A stretch of DNA of 64,000 bases from an uncultured Litoreibacter sp. Lineage in GTDB: Bacteria; Pseudomonadota; Alphaproteobacteria; Rhodobacterales; Rhodobacteraceae. The notes beneath the pieces are model-generated. The model saw nothing but the letters and a program-made list of their open reading frames with translations, was not told the DNA's origin and ran no database searches. The stretch is taken from contig NZ_CANMXB010000001.1 in the NCBI RefSeq assembly GCF_947501785.1, forward strand, positions 3,476,501-3,540,500, given 5' to 3'. Each line of letters begins with the position of its first letter. Position 1 is the stretch's first letter. Shown here one piece after another: positions 42,148-55,346 of the stretch. A program made the position numbers and the translations under genes.

Positions 42148-43359
42148 ATGGACACTCCTGACAGGGGGCGGAGCGGGCAGTTTACACAGCCAATACGCGC
42201 TATCTTGTTGATGCTGATCATCCTCGGGCTGGTGTGCTTCGGCGGATACCTGATTTACCCCAGCGTCTCTTCGGTTTTCCTTGCCAACCCGTTTCTCAAC
42301 GGCGTCATTCTGGCGGTGTTTGTGCTGGGGGTGTTCGCCTGTTTTTGGCAGGTGTTTCAGCTGATCACCTCGGTCTCGTGGATTGAGAGTTTCGCGGTTG
42401 ATGCGGCCAGCCATGACGAGGGCGGTGCGCCGCGGTTGCTGGCCTCTTTGGCGGCGTTGCTGCGGTCGCGGGGCGCGCGGATGCAGATCAGTGCGTCGTC
42501 TTCGCGCACCATTCTGGATTCAGTCGGCACCCGCATGGACGAGTCGCGCGACATCACGCGCTATATCATCAACCTACTGATTTTCCTTGGACTTTTGGGC
42601 ACGTTTTATGGGTTGGCGACCACTATCCCGGGTATTGTCGAGACGATCCGCTCGCTCAACGTACAAGACGGGCAAAGCAGCCAGGACGTGTTTTCCAACC
42701 TGATTGGCGGGCTGGAAAGCCAGTTGGCGGGGATGGGCACGGCGTTTGCGTCTTCTCTTTTGGGGCTGGCGGGGTCGCTTGTCGTCGGCCTGTTGGAACT
42801 GTTTGCCGGGCACGGTCAGAACCGGTTCTACCGCGAGATGGAAGAGTGGCTGTCGACCATCACTCGCGTCGGGTTTTCGTCCGGCGAAGACGGCGGGGCG
42901 GGCGGGTTTGACCAATCTGTGGTCGCGACTGTTCTCGACCACATGGTCGAGCAGATTGACAGCCTGCAAGGGCTGTTCATGCAGGGTGAAAGCGCTCGCA
43001 AAGACACGGATGAACAATTGAATCGGATGACCGATTCAATGAAGCGTCTCACAGACCGGCTGGACACAGCCATTGACCCCAGCGAGGCGTTGAACCGCGT
43101 TGCCGCGGGGCAGGAGCAGCTGATTGCGCATCTGGCACACACCGCCGAAGAGAATGACGGGATCGACCCGGAAAGCCGGATGCGGCTGCGGTCCATCGAT
43201 GTTCAATTGTTGAAAATCCTTGAGGAGCTGAAGGCGGGACGTCAGGAAACGAGCGCGCAGGTCTCTGGCGATTTGGCACAGGTGACGCAGGCCATCCGGC
43301 AACTGACGCGCAACACGCGCCCCCCGTCAAACGTCCGCTCCACCAAGGCACCGGAGTAA
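42148..43359 (+). CDS. MotA/TolQ/ExbB-like proton-channel protein
   Basis: A 403-residue inner-membrane protein with four predicted spans: about 18-38, 49-70, 145-165 and 190-215. The third and fourth (YIINLLIFLGLLGTFYGLAT and GMGTAFASSLLGLAGSLVVG) match the MotA/TolQ/ExbB channel signature. A C-terminal cytoplasmic part of about 170 residues is helical. The start at 42148 (MDTPDR) has AAGGG seven bases upstream; an ATG at 42142 is too close to it. It is followed three bases later by a MotB-like gene. Flagellar and Tol-Pal genes are not adjacent. The pair probably forms an ion-driven envelope complex of unknown task. Confidence 0.9.
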   Translation: MDTPDRGRSGQFTQPIRAILLMLIILGLVCFGGYLIYPSVSSVFLANPFLNGVILAVFVLGVFACFWQVFQLITSVSWIESFAVDAASHDEGGAPRLLASLAALLRSRGARMQISASSSRTILDSVGTRMDESRDITRYIINLLIFLGLLGTFYGLATTIPGIVETIRSLNVQDGQSSQDVFSNLIGGLESQLAGMGTAFASSLLGLAGSLVVGLLELFAGHGQNRFYREMEEWLSTITRVGFSSGEDGGAGGFDQSVVATVLDHMVEQIDSLQGLFMQGESARKDTDEQLNRMTDSMKRLTDRLDTAIDPSEALNRVAAGQEQLIAHLAHTAEENDGIDPESRMRLRSIDVQLLKILEELKAGRQETSAQVSGDLAQVTQAIRQLTRNTRPPSNVRSTKAPE

Positions 43360-43362
43360 GCA

Positions 43363-45366
43363 ATGGCTCTTGCGCGGCGCAGCGGACAGAGGTTTGAGGC
43401 CAACATCTGGCCGGGCTTCGTTGACGCGATGACAGCGCTGTTGCTTGTGCTGGTGTTCGTGCTGTCCATCTTCATGATGGTGCAGTTCATGCTGAACGAA
43501 ACCATCACCACGCAGGATAGTGAGCTGGATCAATTGTCGGGGCAGGTCCAGTCTTTGGCGGAAGCACTGGGGTTGGAGCAGCAGCGCGGGTTCGACCTGG
43601 AATCGCAATTGGACGCGGCGCGCGATACGGCGGCGGAACAGACCGCATTGATCGCCTCGCTCTCGACGCAGCGGGACGAACAATCAACCCGGATTGCCAG
43701 TTTCGAGCAGCAGGTGGCCGGACTATTGTCGCAGCAGGCCAACCTGGAGGGGCGCATCGCGACCCTGACAGGCGAGCGCGACGCGGCACAAACCGCGTTG
43801 GACGAGGCTGAGCAGGGCAACCAGGCCCTGGTCGCGCGGATCGCGGATATTGAGGCCGGGCTGGCCCGTGAAATCACCGAGAAGGAAGCGGCGCAATTGG
43901 CTTTGGCGCAAGCCCGTGCAGAGATAGACGAAGGGACCGAAGCCGCACGGTTGGCGGCGGCCCGGACGCAGGCCTTGCAGGCCCTGATCGCGGATCTGGA
44001 ATTGAAGGCCGAAGAGCAGGGGCGCGCATTGGATGAGGCTGAGGCCACCCGTTTGGCGGACGCTGCCGCCGCCGCGGCATTGCAGGAACGGCTTCAGAAC
44101 GCCGATGCCGAACTGACCGCGATGTCGCTTGCGCTGGAGGAGAAACGCAAAGAAGCGGAGGATACGCTGACGCTGTTGGCCGCGGCCAACTCGGCCAAAG
44201 ATGACCTGGACGAAAAACTGCTGGCCGCCCTTTTGGCCGGGCAAACCGCGAAAACGGCCTCTGCCAATGTTGAGACGTCGCTCAATTCGCAGGTCGCTTC
44301 ACTGGAGGCCGAAGTTGCGAGGCTCACCGAAACCGGCGCAGCGGCAGATGAGGCGCTTGCCGCCCTTGAAAGCCAGCTTGCCGAGTTGAAACAGTCCAGC
44401 GAAGCGGCGAACGTCACACGGGCTGACCTGATGGGACGCATCGGGGCGGGCGCCGCGAGGGAAGCGAAACTACGCGACGAGCTGGCCAAATTGAAAGCCG
44501 CTGAAAGCACCACGCAAGAAGAGCTGCGCCGACAATTATTGGCTGCCCTGGCAGCGCAGCGGGCGGCGGAAGCAGATGCCGGTGACGCGTTGAGCGAGGC
44601 CGAGCAACGGGCGATTTTGCTGGCCACAGCGAATGAGGCACTGAGCGCCGAGCAAGCCGCGAGCGCGGATAGTCAACGCAAGGTCGAAGCACTAAACCAG
44701 CAGGTCGCGGCGTTGCGATCTCAGCTAGGGTCCTTGCAGGCGCTGCTTGATGAGGTGGGCGCGCGGGACGCGGACGCAAATGTGCAGATCAGCGCACTGG
44801 GCACGCAGCTGAACACCGCGCTCGCACAGGTGGCGGCAGAGCAGAAAAAGCGCGCGGCGCTGGAAGAGGCCGAACGCGCGCGGTTGGAGGCGGAGGCCAA
44901 AGAGCTGGAGAGCTACCGGTCTGAATTCTTTGGCCGGTTGCGCCAACTTCTTGGCAATCAGGACGGCGTGCGGATCGAAGGGGATCGTTTTGTGTTCTCC
45001 TCAGAAGTGTTGTTCACACCGGGCAATGCGAACCTGTCGCCGGAAGGTCAGGGGGAGATCGCCAAAGTGGCCGAAATCCTGTTGGGCGTTGCCGACGACA
45101 TCCCGGCAGAGCTGAATTGGGTCATCCGGGTGGACGGACATACCGACAACGTGCCGCTCTCCGGTCTTGGTGAATTTGCCGATAACTGGGAGCTGTCGCA
45201 GGCGAGGGCTTTGTCCGTGGTGCGCTATATGAGCGGGTCGCTGGGCATTCCACCGTCACGATTGGCGGCGAACGGGTTTGGAGAATACCAGCCGCTAAAT
45301 ACAGCGGACACGCCCGAAGCGCGGGCGCAAAACCGGCGGATCGAGCTGAAACTGACCGAGAAGTAA
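43363..45366 (+). CDS. MotB/OmpA-like protein with long coiled coil
   Basis: A 667-residue partner of the channel protein. After a short cytoplasmic N-terminus, one span begins at about residue 20 with Asp21 (FVDAMTALLLVLVFV), in the position of the ion-binding aspartate of MotB. Residues about 50-525 are almost entirely Ala/Glu/Gln/Leu-rich coiled coil, far longer than the linker of MotB (roughly 300 residues in total). Residues about 535-667 are an OmpA-like peptidoglycan-binding domain (VDGHTDNVPL, ELSQARALSVVRYM, NRRIELKL). It would reach from the inner membrane to the cell wall. The gene converges on an M23 peptidase with a four-base gap. Confidence 0.9.
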   Translation: MALARRSGQRFEANIWPGFVDAMTALLLVLVFVLSIFMMVQFMLNETITTQDSELDQLSGQVQSLAEALGLEQQRGFDLESQLDAARDTAAEQTALIASLSTQRDEQSTRIASFEQQVAGLLSQQANLEGRIATLTGERDAAQTALDEAEQGNQALVARIADIEAGLAREITEKEAAQLALAQARAEIDEGTEAARLAAARTQALQALIADLELKAEEQGRALDEAEATRLADAAAAAALQERLQNADAELTAMSLALEEKRKEAEDTLTLLAAANSAKDDLDEKLLAALLAGQTAKTASANVETSLNSQVASLEAEVARLTETGAAADEALAALESQLAELKQSSEAANVTRADLMGRIGAGAAREAKLRDELAKLKAAESTTQEELRRQLLAALAAQRAAEADAGDALSEAEQRAILLATANEALSAEQAASADSQRKVEALNQQVAALRSQLGSLQALLDEVGARDADANVQISALGTQLNTALAQVAAEQKKRAALEEAERARLEAEAKELESYRSEFFGRLRQLLGNQDGVRIEGDRFVFSSEVLFTPGNANLSPEGQGEIAKVAEILLGVADDIPAELNWVIRVDGHTDNVPLSGLGEFADNWELSQARALSVVRYMSGSLGIPPSRLAANGFGEYQPLNTADTPEARAQNRRIELKLTEK

Positions 45367-45370
45367 GGCC

Positions 45371-46332
45371 TTAGTTGAGCGTCACCGTGACCACGTCCTC
45401 AGACAGCGTTTCGCCGTTGCGTATGTGGGTGACCAAACCGGTAAACTTGCCTTCAGGCCAGCCACCCGGGGGGCGCCGCTTCCCGGCCGCGCGAAACAGC
45501 TCCGCTTGCGGCTTGGTCAGCAACGTTGTGTCCCTGAATTCCCAGCCTTGCGGGCCATCAATGCTGAACTGGATCTGATCGCCGGCTTGGCTGGCAAAGA
45601 TGTAGGACCATAGAACCAGCGCAGGTGTGTCGGTGGACATGGTTTCCGGGTCAGAAAGCCCGGCCTTGATCTGTTGGAATTCCGGGACCGCGTCGTGAAA
45701 TCCAATGTCGAGCAGCCCACCTGAAATGTATTCCGGCGTGGTTTGCCATAGCGTACGTTCCGCCACCCCGCAGCTGCTTGCATCGTCGGGATTGAACGGG
45801 TCCACGACCTCTCCGTTTTTGCGCACGGACAGGTGCACATGCGGGAATTCGGTTGCTCCCGACAGCCCGACCTGTCCCAGATTGGTTCCTTTGGCGACCC
45901 GGTCGCCCTTGGACACCGCAAGGCTGCCTTGCTTGAGGTGGCAATATTGCGTCTCCCAGCCGCCGCCGTGGTTGATCACCAGCCCGTTGCCGCATTCACG
46001 GTTTCGGACATCAGGAGCGTTGGGGTCGCGGAAGTTTATGTCTGGCATGCCGTCGCGTGTTGCGGTCACGGTGCCGGGGGCTGCGGACAAGACGGTGACG
46101 CCCGCTTCCATATCGGCAAGCGTGGGCACGCGGAAATCGGTGCCCTTGTGCCCGTCATAGCTGAGCGCACCGCAGCTATAGTCGCGCACGCCCTCGGTCG
46201 GGTCATTGTCTGTGTATTGTTGGATGATGCAGGCTGGCCCATCAGCGCCGCAATCCAGCGGCGGTGACAGGAGAGGGTCCTTCGCAACCGCCGGAGCCGC
46301 TGCGAAGGCCAATATCATTGAGAGGGCGAGCC

Positions 46333-46336
<4 letters not shown>
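45371..46336 (-). CDS. Secreted M23-family metallopeptidase
   Basis: A 321-residue exported peptidoglycan endopeptidase-like protein with a signal peptide (ALSMILAFAAAPAVA). Zinc ligands of the LytM/M23 fold are present: His63 and Asp67 (GHKGTDF) and His168 (FPHVHL, with His166); His133 (YCHL) is also conserved. A C-terminal region of about 110 residues after the catalytic domain is beta-rich and unrecognised. The start is GTG, overlapping the clpA stop (GTGA), so it is downstream of clpA in the same unit. It converges with the MotB-like gene four bases away. Confidence 0.9.
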
Positions 46337-48663
<2,327 letters not shown>

Positions 48664-48690
48664 CCCATGCTCCTTTATATCAGGGCAGTT

Positions 48691-48707
48691 CCGGGTCGAG
48701 GACCCGG
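48691..48707. promoter_or_regulatory. Triloop hairpin in the clpA 5' region
   Basis: CCGGGTC-GAG-GACCCGG is a perfect 7-bp stem with a three-base loop, 28 bases upstream of the clpA start. It has the same architecture as the gene-end hairpins but lies upstream, not downstream, of its gene. Confidence 0.4.
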
Positions 48708-48847
48708 GTACGACCTTTGCCTCTTAGACCTTACAGTTCGGTTTAAATTCCCAACCTTCAAGTCTTTTCTGATCACATTACTTGTGATTTAGCCCGATTT
48801 AAGGCGGATCGAGTCAAAAAGGGCAATTTTTGACCTTTATGTAGCGT

Positions 48848-48859
48848 ATACCTAGGTAT
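48848..48859. promoter_or_regulatory. 12-bp palindrome between clpA and the methyltransferase gene
   Basis: ATACCTAGGTAT is a perfect palindrome 45 bases before the methyltransferase start, just after TTGACC at 48830-48835. It could be an operator over a weak promoter. No named binding site is matched. Confidence 0.25.
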
Positions 48860-48903
48860 GCATTGCGGGGCAGGGTACGGCCCCCCAAATCAAGGCGGAC
48901 CAG

Positions 48904-49662
48904 ATGCATTTAGATGTGCAGGATCTGAAGAATTTCTACTACCGCACCAATTTGGGGCGCGTGGCGCAGCGTGCGGTGCGCGAACAGGTCAATGAGTTCT
49001 GGAAATCCTGGAAGGGCGAAACGGTCGTTGGATTTGGTTTCGCGGCCCCGTTACTGCGTCCCTACTTGGCGGATGCCCGACGCGTCGTCGCGCTGATGCC
49101 GGGCCCCCAAGGGGTGATGCACTGGCCAGCAGGCGAACCGAACGTCGCGGCCTTGTGTGAAGAGACGCTGTGGCCGTTGCAATCGGGGCAGGCGGACAAG
49201 CTGGTCGTTTTGCACGGGCTTGAGACGTCCGAAAACCCTTCCGCGTTGCTGGAAGAATGTTGGCGTGTGCTCGCGCCGGGCGGCAGGGCGTTGTTTATCG
49301 TACCCAATCGCGCCGGTATCTGGTCGCGGCGCGACCGCACGCCCTATGGTTTTGGGCGGCCTTATTCGTTGGGCCAGCTCGAGGCGCAGCTGAAAAAGCA
49401 CAATTTCTCGCCCGAGAAGCACCTCGCGGCTTTGTTCGCGATCCCCAGTGAAAAGCGCTTTTGGCTAAAGGCGGCCAACATGATGGAGAGTTTTGGACGC
49501 AAGGTGTCGGGGCGCTTCGCTGGCGGCGTTTTGATCGTCGAGGCGACCAAACAGGTCTATGCGCCAAGGCCAAAGGGCAGGAAAGTCAGCGTTCGCAGCC
49601 CGTTACGCGGTATGGAAGGCACGCCTGCGCCTGTTGTGGGGCGGGTGACTCGTCAAGATTGA
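48904..49662 (+). CDS. SAM-dependent methyltransferase domain protein
   Basis: A 252-residue class I methyltransferase-like protein. [20 protein letters not shown] replaces the usual glycine-rich motif [21 protein letters not shown] covers motif II, and [20 protein letters not shown] is the well-conserved motif III. The C-terminal 60 residues are basic and end in a low-complexity tail. Substrate unknown. It reads towards the atp operon, 259 bases ahead of atpH, and is probably transcribed separately. Confidence 0.85.
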   Translation: MHLDVQDLKNFYYRTNLGRVAQRAVREQVNEFWKSWKGETVVGFGFAAPLLRPYLADARRVVALMPGPQGVMHWPAGEPNVAALCEETLWPLQSGQADKLVVLHGLETSENPSALLEECWRVLAPGGRALFIVPNRAGIWSRRDRTPYGFGRPYSLGQLEAQLKKHNFSPEKHLAALFAIPSEKRFWLKAANMMESFGRKVSGRFAGGVLIVEATKQVYAPRPKGRKVSVRSPLRGMEGTPAPVVGRVTRQD

Positions 49663-49921
49663 TCCCGTTGCCGCCCCCAGACAGCACCGACTTATCCACA
49701 GCTACAATCGGTCGCAGGGCCAAAAAGCCAAGAAAAGAAGGGGTGGAGGGGTATAAGGGCGGGGACCCCACGAATTACCTCATTGGGAGTTGCGCCGCGC
49801 AGACCGCTTTGCTACATCGCACCTGATTTACGGGGGATGCCTTTGCGCGTTCCCTTTTCAATTGCCTGAAAGCCGGCCTCAAAGATCGGCAGACGGGCGC
49901 CAAGTCATCGAAGGGGTGGAC

Positions 49922-50482
49922 GTGTCCGAACCAGTCTCGATCTCAACGGGTATTGCAGCGCGCTATGCAACGGCCGTGTTTGACCTTGCCAAAGAGGGCA
50001 AGAAACTTCCAGCGCTCGAAAAAGACATCGACGCATTGGACGCCGCAATGGGCACCAGCGCGGAATTCAAGTCGCTGATTTCCTCGCCGCTTTACACACG
50101 TGAGCAGCAAGGGGCCGCAATCGCCGCTATCGCCAAGAAGATGAAGCTGTCGGCCACCGTCGCCAACACGCTGAGCCTGATGGCGTCCAAGCGCCGCCTG
50201 TTTGTGCTGCCGCAGCTCGTCACGGAATTGCGCGCGCGCATCTCGGACGAAAAGGGCGAGGTCACAGCCGACGTGCTGGCCGCCAAGGCCCTGACCAAAG
50301 CGCAACAAGACAAACTTGCCAAAACGCTGAAAGCGTCTGTCGGCAAGGACGTGAAAATCAATATGGCCGTTGATGAGACTCTCATCGGCGGTCTTGTCGT
50401 TAAAGTGGGCTCGAAGATGATCGACACGTCGATCCGCTCCAAGCTCGCCGCCCTGCAGAATTCTATGAAAGAGGCCGGATAA
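49922..50482 (+). CDS. atpH: ATP synthase F1 subunit delta
   Basis: Connects the peripheral stalk to the top of the F1 head. The 186-residue protein starts at GTG 49922 with GAAGGGGT upstream. [20 protein letters not shown] at the N-terminus and [20 protein letters not shown] near the C-terminus are standard. It is the first gene of the F1 operon atpHAGDC; the F0 genes are not in this window, which is the usual split arrangement in Rhodobacterales. It ends one base before atpA. Confidence 0.96.
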   Translation: MSEPVSISTGIAARYATAVFDLAKEGKKLPALEKDIDALDAAMGTSAEFKSLISSPLYTREQQGAAIAAIAKKMKLSATVANTLSLMASKRRLFVLPQLVTELRARISDEKGEVTADVLAAKALTKAQQDKLAKTLKASVGKDVKINMAVDETLIGGLVVKVGSKMIDTSIRSKLAALQNSMKEAG

Positions 50483-50483
50483 C

Positions 50484-52019
50484 ATGGCAATCCAAGCAGC
50501 GGAAATCTCCGCAATCCTGAAAGACCAAATCAAGAATTTTGGCAAAGAAGTTGAAGTGGCCGAAGTTGGCCGCGTGCTGTCCGTTGGTGACGGTATCGCC
50601 CGTGTCTATGGTCTGGACAACGTCCAAGCCGGTGAGATGGTCGAATTCCCCGGTGGCATCCAAGGTATGGCGCTGAACCTCGAATCCGACAATGTCGGTG
50701 TGGTTATCTTCGGCTCCGACCGCGACATTAAAGAAGGTGACACTGTTAAGCGCACCAACTCGATCGTGGACGTTCCCGCCGGTGACGAGCTGCTGGGCCG
50801 CGTTGTTGACGGTCTGGGCAACCCGCTGGACGGCAAGGGCCCGATCAAAACAAAGAACCGCGCCGTTGCAGACCAAAAAGCGCCGGGCATCATTCCGCGT
50901 AAATCGGTTCACGAGCCAATGGCAACCGGTCTGAAATCCGTCGACTCGATGATCCCGATTGGCCGTGGCCAACGTGAGTTGGTTATCGGTGACCGCCAAA
51001 CCGGCAAAACCGCTGTGGCGCTGGACGCGATCCTGAACCAGAAGACCTACAACGACGCCGCGAAAGACGAGAACGGCAAGCTGTATTGTATCTACGTGGC
51101 CATCGGCCAGAAGCGCTCCACCGTGGCGCAGCTGGTGAAGAAGCTCGAAGAAACAGGCGCGATTGAGTACTCAATCGTTGTGGCTGCGACCGCGTCAGAC
51201 CCGGCGCCGATGCAGTTCCTTGCACCATATGCGGCAACCGCAATGGCGGAGCATTTCCGTGACAACGGCCGCCACGCGCTGATCGTTTATGATGATCTGT
51301 CGAAGCAGGCTGTGTCTTACCGTCAAATGTCCTTGCTTCTGCGTCGCCCACCTGGGCGTGAAGCCTATCCTGGCGACGTTTTCTACCTTCACTCCCGCCT
51401 GCTGGAGCGTTCGTGCAAACTGAACGAAGATAACGGTTCCGGTTCCTTGACCGCGCTGCCGGTCATCGAAACCCAAGGTGGTGACGTTTCCGCGTTTATT
51501 CCGACCAACGTGATCTCGATCACCGACGGCCAGATCTTCCTCGAAACCGAACTGTTCTACCAAGGTATCCGCCCAGCGGTGAACACCGGTCTGTCCGTGT
51601 CTCGTGTGGGGTCTTCCGCACAAACCAACGCGATGAAGTCGGTCGCTGGTCCGGTTAAGCTGGAGCTTGCTCAGTACCGCGAGATGGCTGCGTTTGCGCA
51701 GTTCGGCTCCGACCTTGATGCCGCAACCCAGCAGCTGCTGAACCGTGGCGCGCGTCTGACCGAACTGATGAAGCAGCCTCAGTATTCGCCTTTGACCAAC
51801 GCCGAGATCGTTTGCGTGATCTATGCGGGCACCAAAGGTTACCTGGACAAGATCGAAGTGAACCAAGTTGGCGCATTCGAGCAAGGTCTGCTGGCCCACC
51901 TGCGTGGCAAGCACCAGGACCTGCTGGACACGATCACCAACGAAGATCCGAAGATCAAAGGTGACATCGAGGACAAGATCAAGTCGGCACTCGACGCTTA
52001 CGCCGCAGATTTCGCTTAA
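50484..52019 (+). CDS. atpA: ATP synthase F1 subunit alpha
   Basis: Non-catalytic nucleotide-binding subunit of the F1 head, 511 residues. Walker A is GDRQTGKTA, and [20 protein letters not shown] is the conserved alpha-subunit segment with [10 protein letters not shown]. The N-terminal beta-barrel and C-terminal helical domains are complete. No unusual substitutions noted. Codon use is biased towards highly expressed codons (for example CGT for arginine) compared with neighbouring genes. Confidence 0.99.
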   Translation: MAIQAAEISAILKDQIKNFGKEVEVAEVGRVLSVGDGIARVYGLDNVQAGEMVEFPGGIQGMALNLESDNVGVVIFGSDRDIKEGDTVKRTNSIVDVPAGDELLGRVVDGLGNPLDGKGPIKTKNRAVADQKAPGIIPRKSVHEPMATGLKSVDSMIPIGRGQRELVIGDRQTGKTAVALDAILNQKTYNDAAKDENGKLYCIYVAIGQKRSTVAQLVKKLEETGAIEYSIVVAATASDPAPMQFLAPYAATAMAEHFRDNGRHALIVYDDLSKQAVSYRQMSLLLRRPPGREAYPGDVFYLHSRLLERSCKLNEDNGSGSLTALPVIETQGGDVSAFIPTNVISITDGQIFLETELFYQGIRPAVNTGLSVSRVGSSAQTNAMKSVAGPVKLELAQYREMAAFAQFGSDLDAATQQLLNRGARLTELMKQPQYSPLTNAEIVCVIYAGTKGYLDKIEVNQVGAFEQGLLAHLRGKHQDLLDTITNEDPKIKGDIEDKIKSALDAYAADFA

Positions 52020-52031
52020 GGGGACTGGCAG

Positions 52032-52901
52032 ATGCCCAACCTAAGTGACCTCAAAAATCGGATCGCGTCGGTCAAATCGACCCGCAAGATCACGAAGGCG
52101 ATGCAAATGGTCGCCGCCGCAAAACTGCGCCGTGCGCAGGAAGCGGCGGAGGCTGGACGCCCCTATGCAGAGCGTTTCAACGCTGTGATGGGTGGCCTCG
52201 CAGCGTCGGTCGGCTCCTCCGAGGGCGCGCCGAAGCTGTTGGCTGGAACCGGGTCCACACAAACCCATCTGCTGGTCGTCATGACCGCAGAACGTGGGCT
52301 GTGTGGCGGCTTCAACGGCAATATTGCGAAGGCGGCCCGCGCCGCGGCGCAAAAGCTGCTGGCTGAAGGCAAGACCGTGAAGGTTCTGACCGTTGGTAAG
52401 AAGGGCCGCGAGGCGATCAAGCGTGAGCTTGGTGACCATTTCGTGGGCCATGTGGACCTGTCTGAGGTCAAGCGCATCGGCTATGCCGACGCGTCTGGCA
52501 TCGCGCAGGATGTGCTTTCGCGTTTCGACGCGGGCGAGTTTGACGTGGCGACGATCTTCTTCGCGCGCTTCGAATCCGTCATCAGCCAAATCCCGACCGA
52601 GCAGCAGATCATCCCTGCGGATTTCGAGGCGACTGGCGAAGACGGCACCGTCTACGACTACGAGCCTTCCGAGGAAGAAATCCTTGCGGACCTGCTGCCA
52701 CGCGGTGTGGCCACTCAAATCTTTAGCGCTCTGTTGGAAAATGGCGCGTCCGAGCAAGGTGCTCGGATGTCTGCTATGGACAACGCGACACGTAACGCTG
52801 GCGAGATGATCGACAAACTGACCATCCAATACAACCGCTCGCGTCAGGCTGTCATCACCAACGAGCTTATCGAAATCATTTCGGGCGCTGAAGCGCTCTA
52901 G
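52032..52901 (+). CDS. atpG: ATP synthase F1 subunit gamma
   Basis: Central rotating shaft of the enzyme, 289 residues. The N-terminal helix with [20 protein letters not shown] and the C-terminal helix with [20 protein letters not shown] form the coiled coil that enters the head; [12 protein letters not shown] is the central conserved loop. It sits between atpA and atpD with gaps of 12 and 15 bases. Confidence 0.99.
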   Translation: MPNLSDLKNRIASVKSTRKITKAMQMVAAAKLRRAQEAAEAGRPYAERFNAVMGGLAASVGSSEGAPKLLAGTGSTQTHLLVVMTAERGLCGGFNGNIAKAARAAAQKLLAEGKTVKVLTVGKKGREAIKRELGDHFVGHVDLSEVKRIGYADASGIAQDVLSRFDAGEFDVATIFFARFESVISQIPTEQQIIPADFEATGEDGTVYDYEPSEEEILADLLPRGVATQIFSALLENGASEQGARMSAMDNATRNAGEMIDKLTIQYNRSRQAVITNELIEIISGAEAL

Positions 52902-54341
<1,440 letters not shown>

Positions 54342-54353
54342 GGAGCAAGCCTC

Positions 54354-54731
54354 ATGGCTATGATGCAATTCGAACTTGTCTCGCCAGAACGGAAGCTTGC
54401 TTCCGTCGAGGCGAGCGAAGTGCAAATTCCGGGCGCGGAAGGTGATTTCACCGCCATGCCCGACCACGCACCGGTCATCACCACCTTGCGCCCCGGCTAC
54501 CTGACGGTTGTCACTGCATCGGGCACGGAAGAGTATTTCGTGACAGGCGGCTTCGCTGAAGTATCTGGCGAAAGCGCAACTGTTTTGGCCGAACGCGCCT
54601 ATGCCAAGGCGGATATGACATCCGAGCTGGCAGCGGAGCTGGTTGCTGAGGCGGATGAGGCCCACGGCGCCGCCGGAACGGACGCGTCGGCAAAGCTGGC
54701 CGCTGACATGGCCGCAGGTGTTGCGCTGTAA
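54354..54731 (+). CDS. atpC: ATP synthase F1 subunit epsilon
   Basis: Links the shaft to the c-ring and can inhibit ATP hydrolysis. The 125-residue protein has the beta-sandwich N-domain ([40 protein letters not shown]) and a short, alanine-rich helical C-terminal region. It is the last gene of the operon, followed 30 bases later by a terminator-like hairpin. Confidence 0.97.
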   Translation: MAMMQFELVSPERKLASVEASEVQIPGAEGDFTAMPDHAPVITTLRPGYLTVVTASGTEEYFVTGGFAEVSGESATVLAERAYAKADMTSELAAELVAEADEAHGAAGTDASAKLAADMAAGVAL

Positions 54732-54761
54732 GGCGTGGCCGTTTCGCTACATTGAACGACA

Positions 54762-54787
54762 TAGGGGCCTCGAATTCGGGGCCCTTA
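54762..54787 (+). terminator. Terminator of the atp operon
   Basis: TAGGGGCC and GGCCCTTA pair over 8 bp with one G-T wobble around a 10-base loop, followed by TGCATTTTATG. It lies between atpC and the lectin gene, so the latter may depend on read-through or its own promoter. Confidence 0.6.
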
Positions 54788-54848
54788 TGCATTTTATGAC
54801 CAAATTCTTGCCAAATTCCGCCTTTATGGCCCTCGTAAGAGGTAACGA

Positions 54849-55199
54849 ATGCAGAAGTTAACAAACAACCGGATCGGCGTGACGCAGGGCTCCCGAGTGC
54901 TGTTTTCCGACTATGTCGATGACGGCCCTATGTGGACCGGCACAGGGCCGCGCGAGCAGCGGTTCGATGTGGCGTTTGAGGAGGCCTTTGCCTCTATCCC
55001 CAACGTACATGTCGGTTTGAGCATGTGGGACATTGACCACAAGCGGAACCAGCGCATGGATATCGCGGCTGAGAACATTTCCGAAAAAGGGTTCGATCTG
55101 GTGTTTCGGACCTGGGGCGACAGCCGTGTCGCACGTGTGCGAGCGAATTGGATGGTCATCGGTCCGTTGCCCAATGAGGATGACTGGGAACTTTACTGA
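54849..55199 (+). CDS. H-type lectin domain protein
   Basis: A 116-residue protein made of one H-type lectin domain (the fold of snail agglutinin and discoidin). FEEAFASIPNVHVGLSMWDI, AAENISEKGFDLVFRTWGDS and a final VRANWMVIGP are the family pattern. There is no signal peptide, so it would be cytoplasmic unless exported by another route. In animals and slime moulds this domain binds N-acetylgalactosamine; the bacterial role is unknown. An AAGAGGTAACGA sequence precedes the ATG at 54849. It follows the atp operon, beyond a probable terminator. Confidence 0.85.
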   Translation: MQKLTNNRIGVTQGSRVLFSDYVDDGPMWTGTGPREQRFDVAFEEAFASIPNVHVGLSMWDIDHKRNQRMDIAAENISEKGFDLVFRTWGDSRVARVRANWMVIGPLPNEDDWELY

Positions 55200-55258
55200 G
55201 CTGCAGGGTTTGCGCCGCGTGTGCCACACATCGCCCTGTTAGGGGCTCTGTGCCAACT

Positions 55259-55340
55259 GGGCTCCGCCCGTTTTGGCCTGAAACTGTCCTCGACAGTTTC
55301 CAAGATGGCCTCAACCCCCCAGAGTATTTTGAAACATGGG
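55259..55340. repeat. Triloop hairpins and GTATTTTGAAAC tail at a convergent end
   Basis: GGGC-TCC-GCCC (55259-55269) and GAAACTGTC-CTC-GACAGTTTC (55280-55300) have three-base loops and centres 26 bp apart. CCCCCCAGAGTATTTTGAAAC and a following ATGGGA (55315-55340) resemble the tail at 22673-22702. The group fills the gap between the lectin gene and prs, which converge. Confidence 0.6.
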
Positions 55341-55346
55341 ACGGGG

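Noticed and set aside
42148-45366. Zorya-type phage defence (ZorAB)
   Set aside because: The channel and OmpA pair resembles ZorA/ZorB in outline, but no ZorC, ZorD or ZorE nuclease/helicase genes are adjacent, and the neighbours are housekeeping genes.
49692-49700. TTATCCACA, a perfect DnaA box, upstream of atpH
   Set aside because: Single copy with no cluster of boxes, no AT-rich unwinding region and no dnaA or replication genes nearby. Not an origin.
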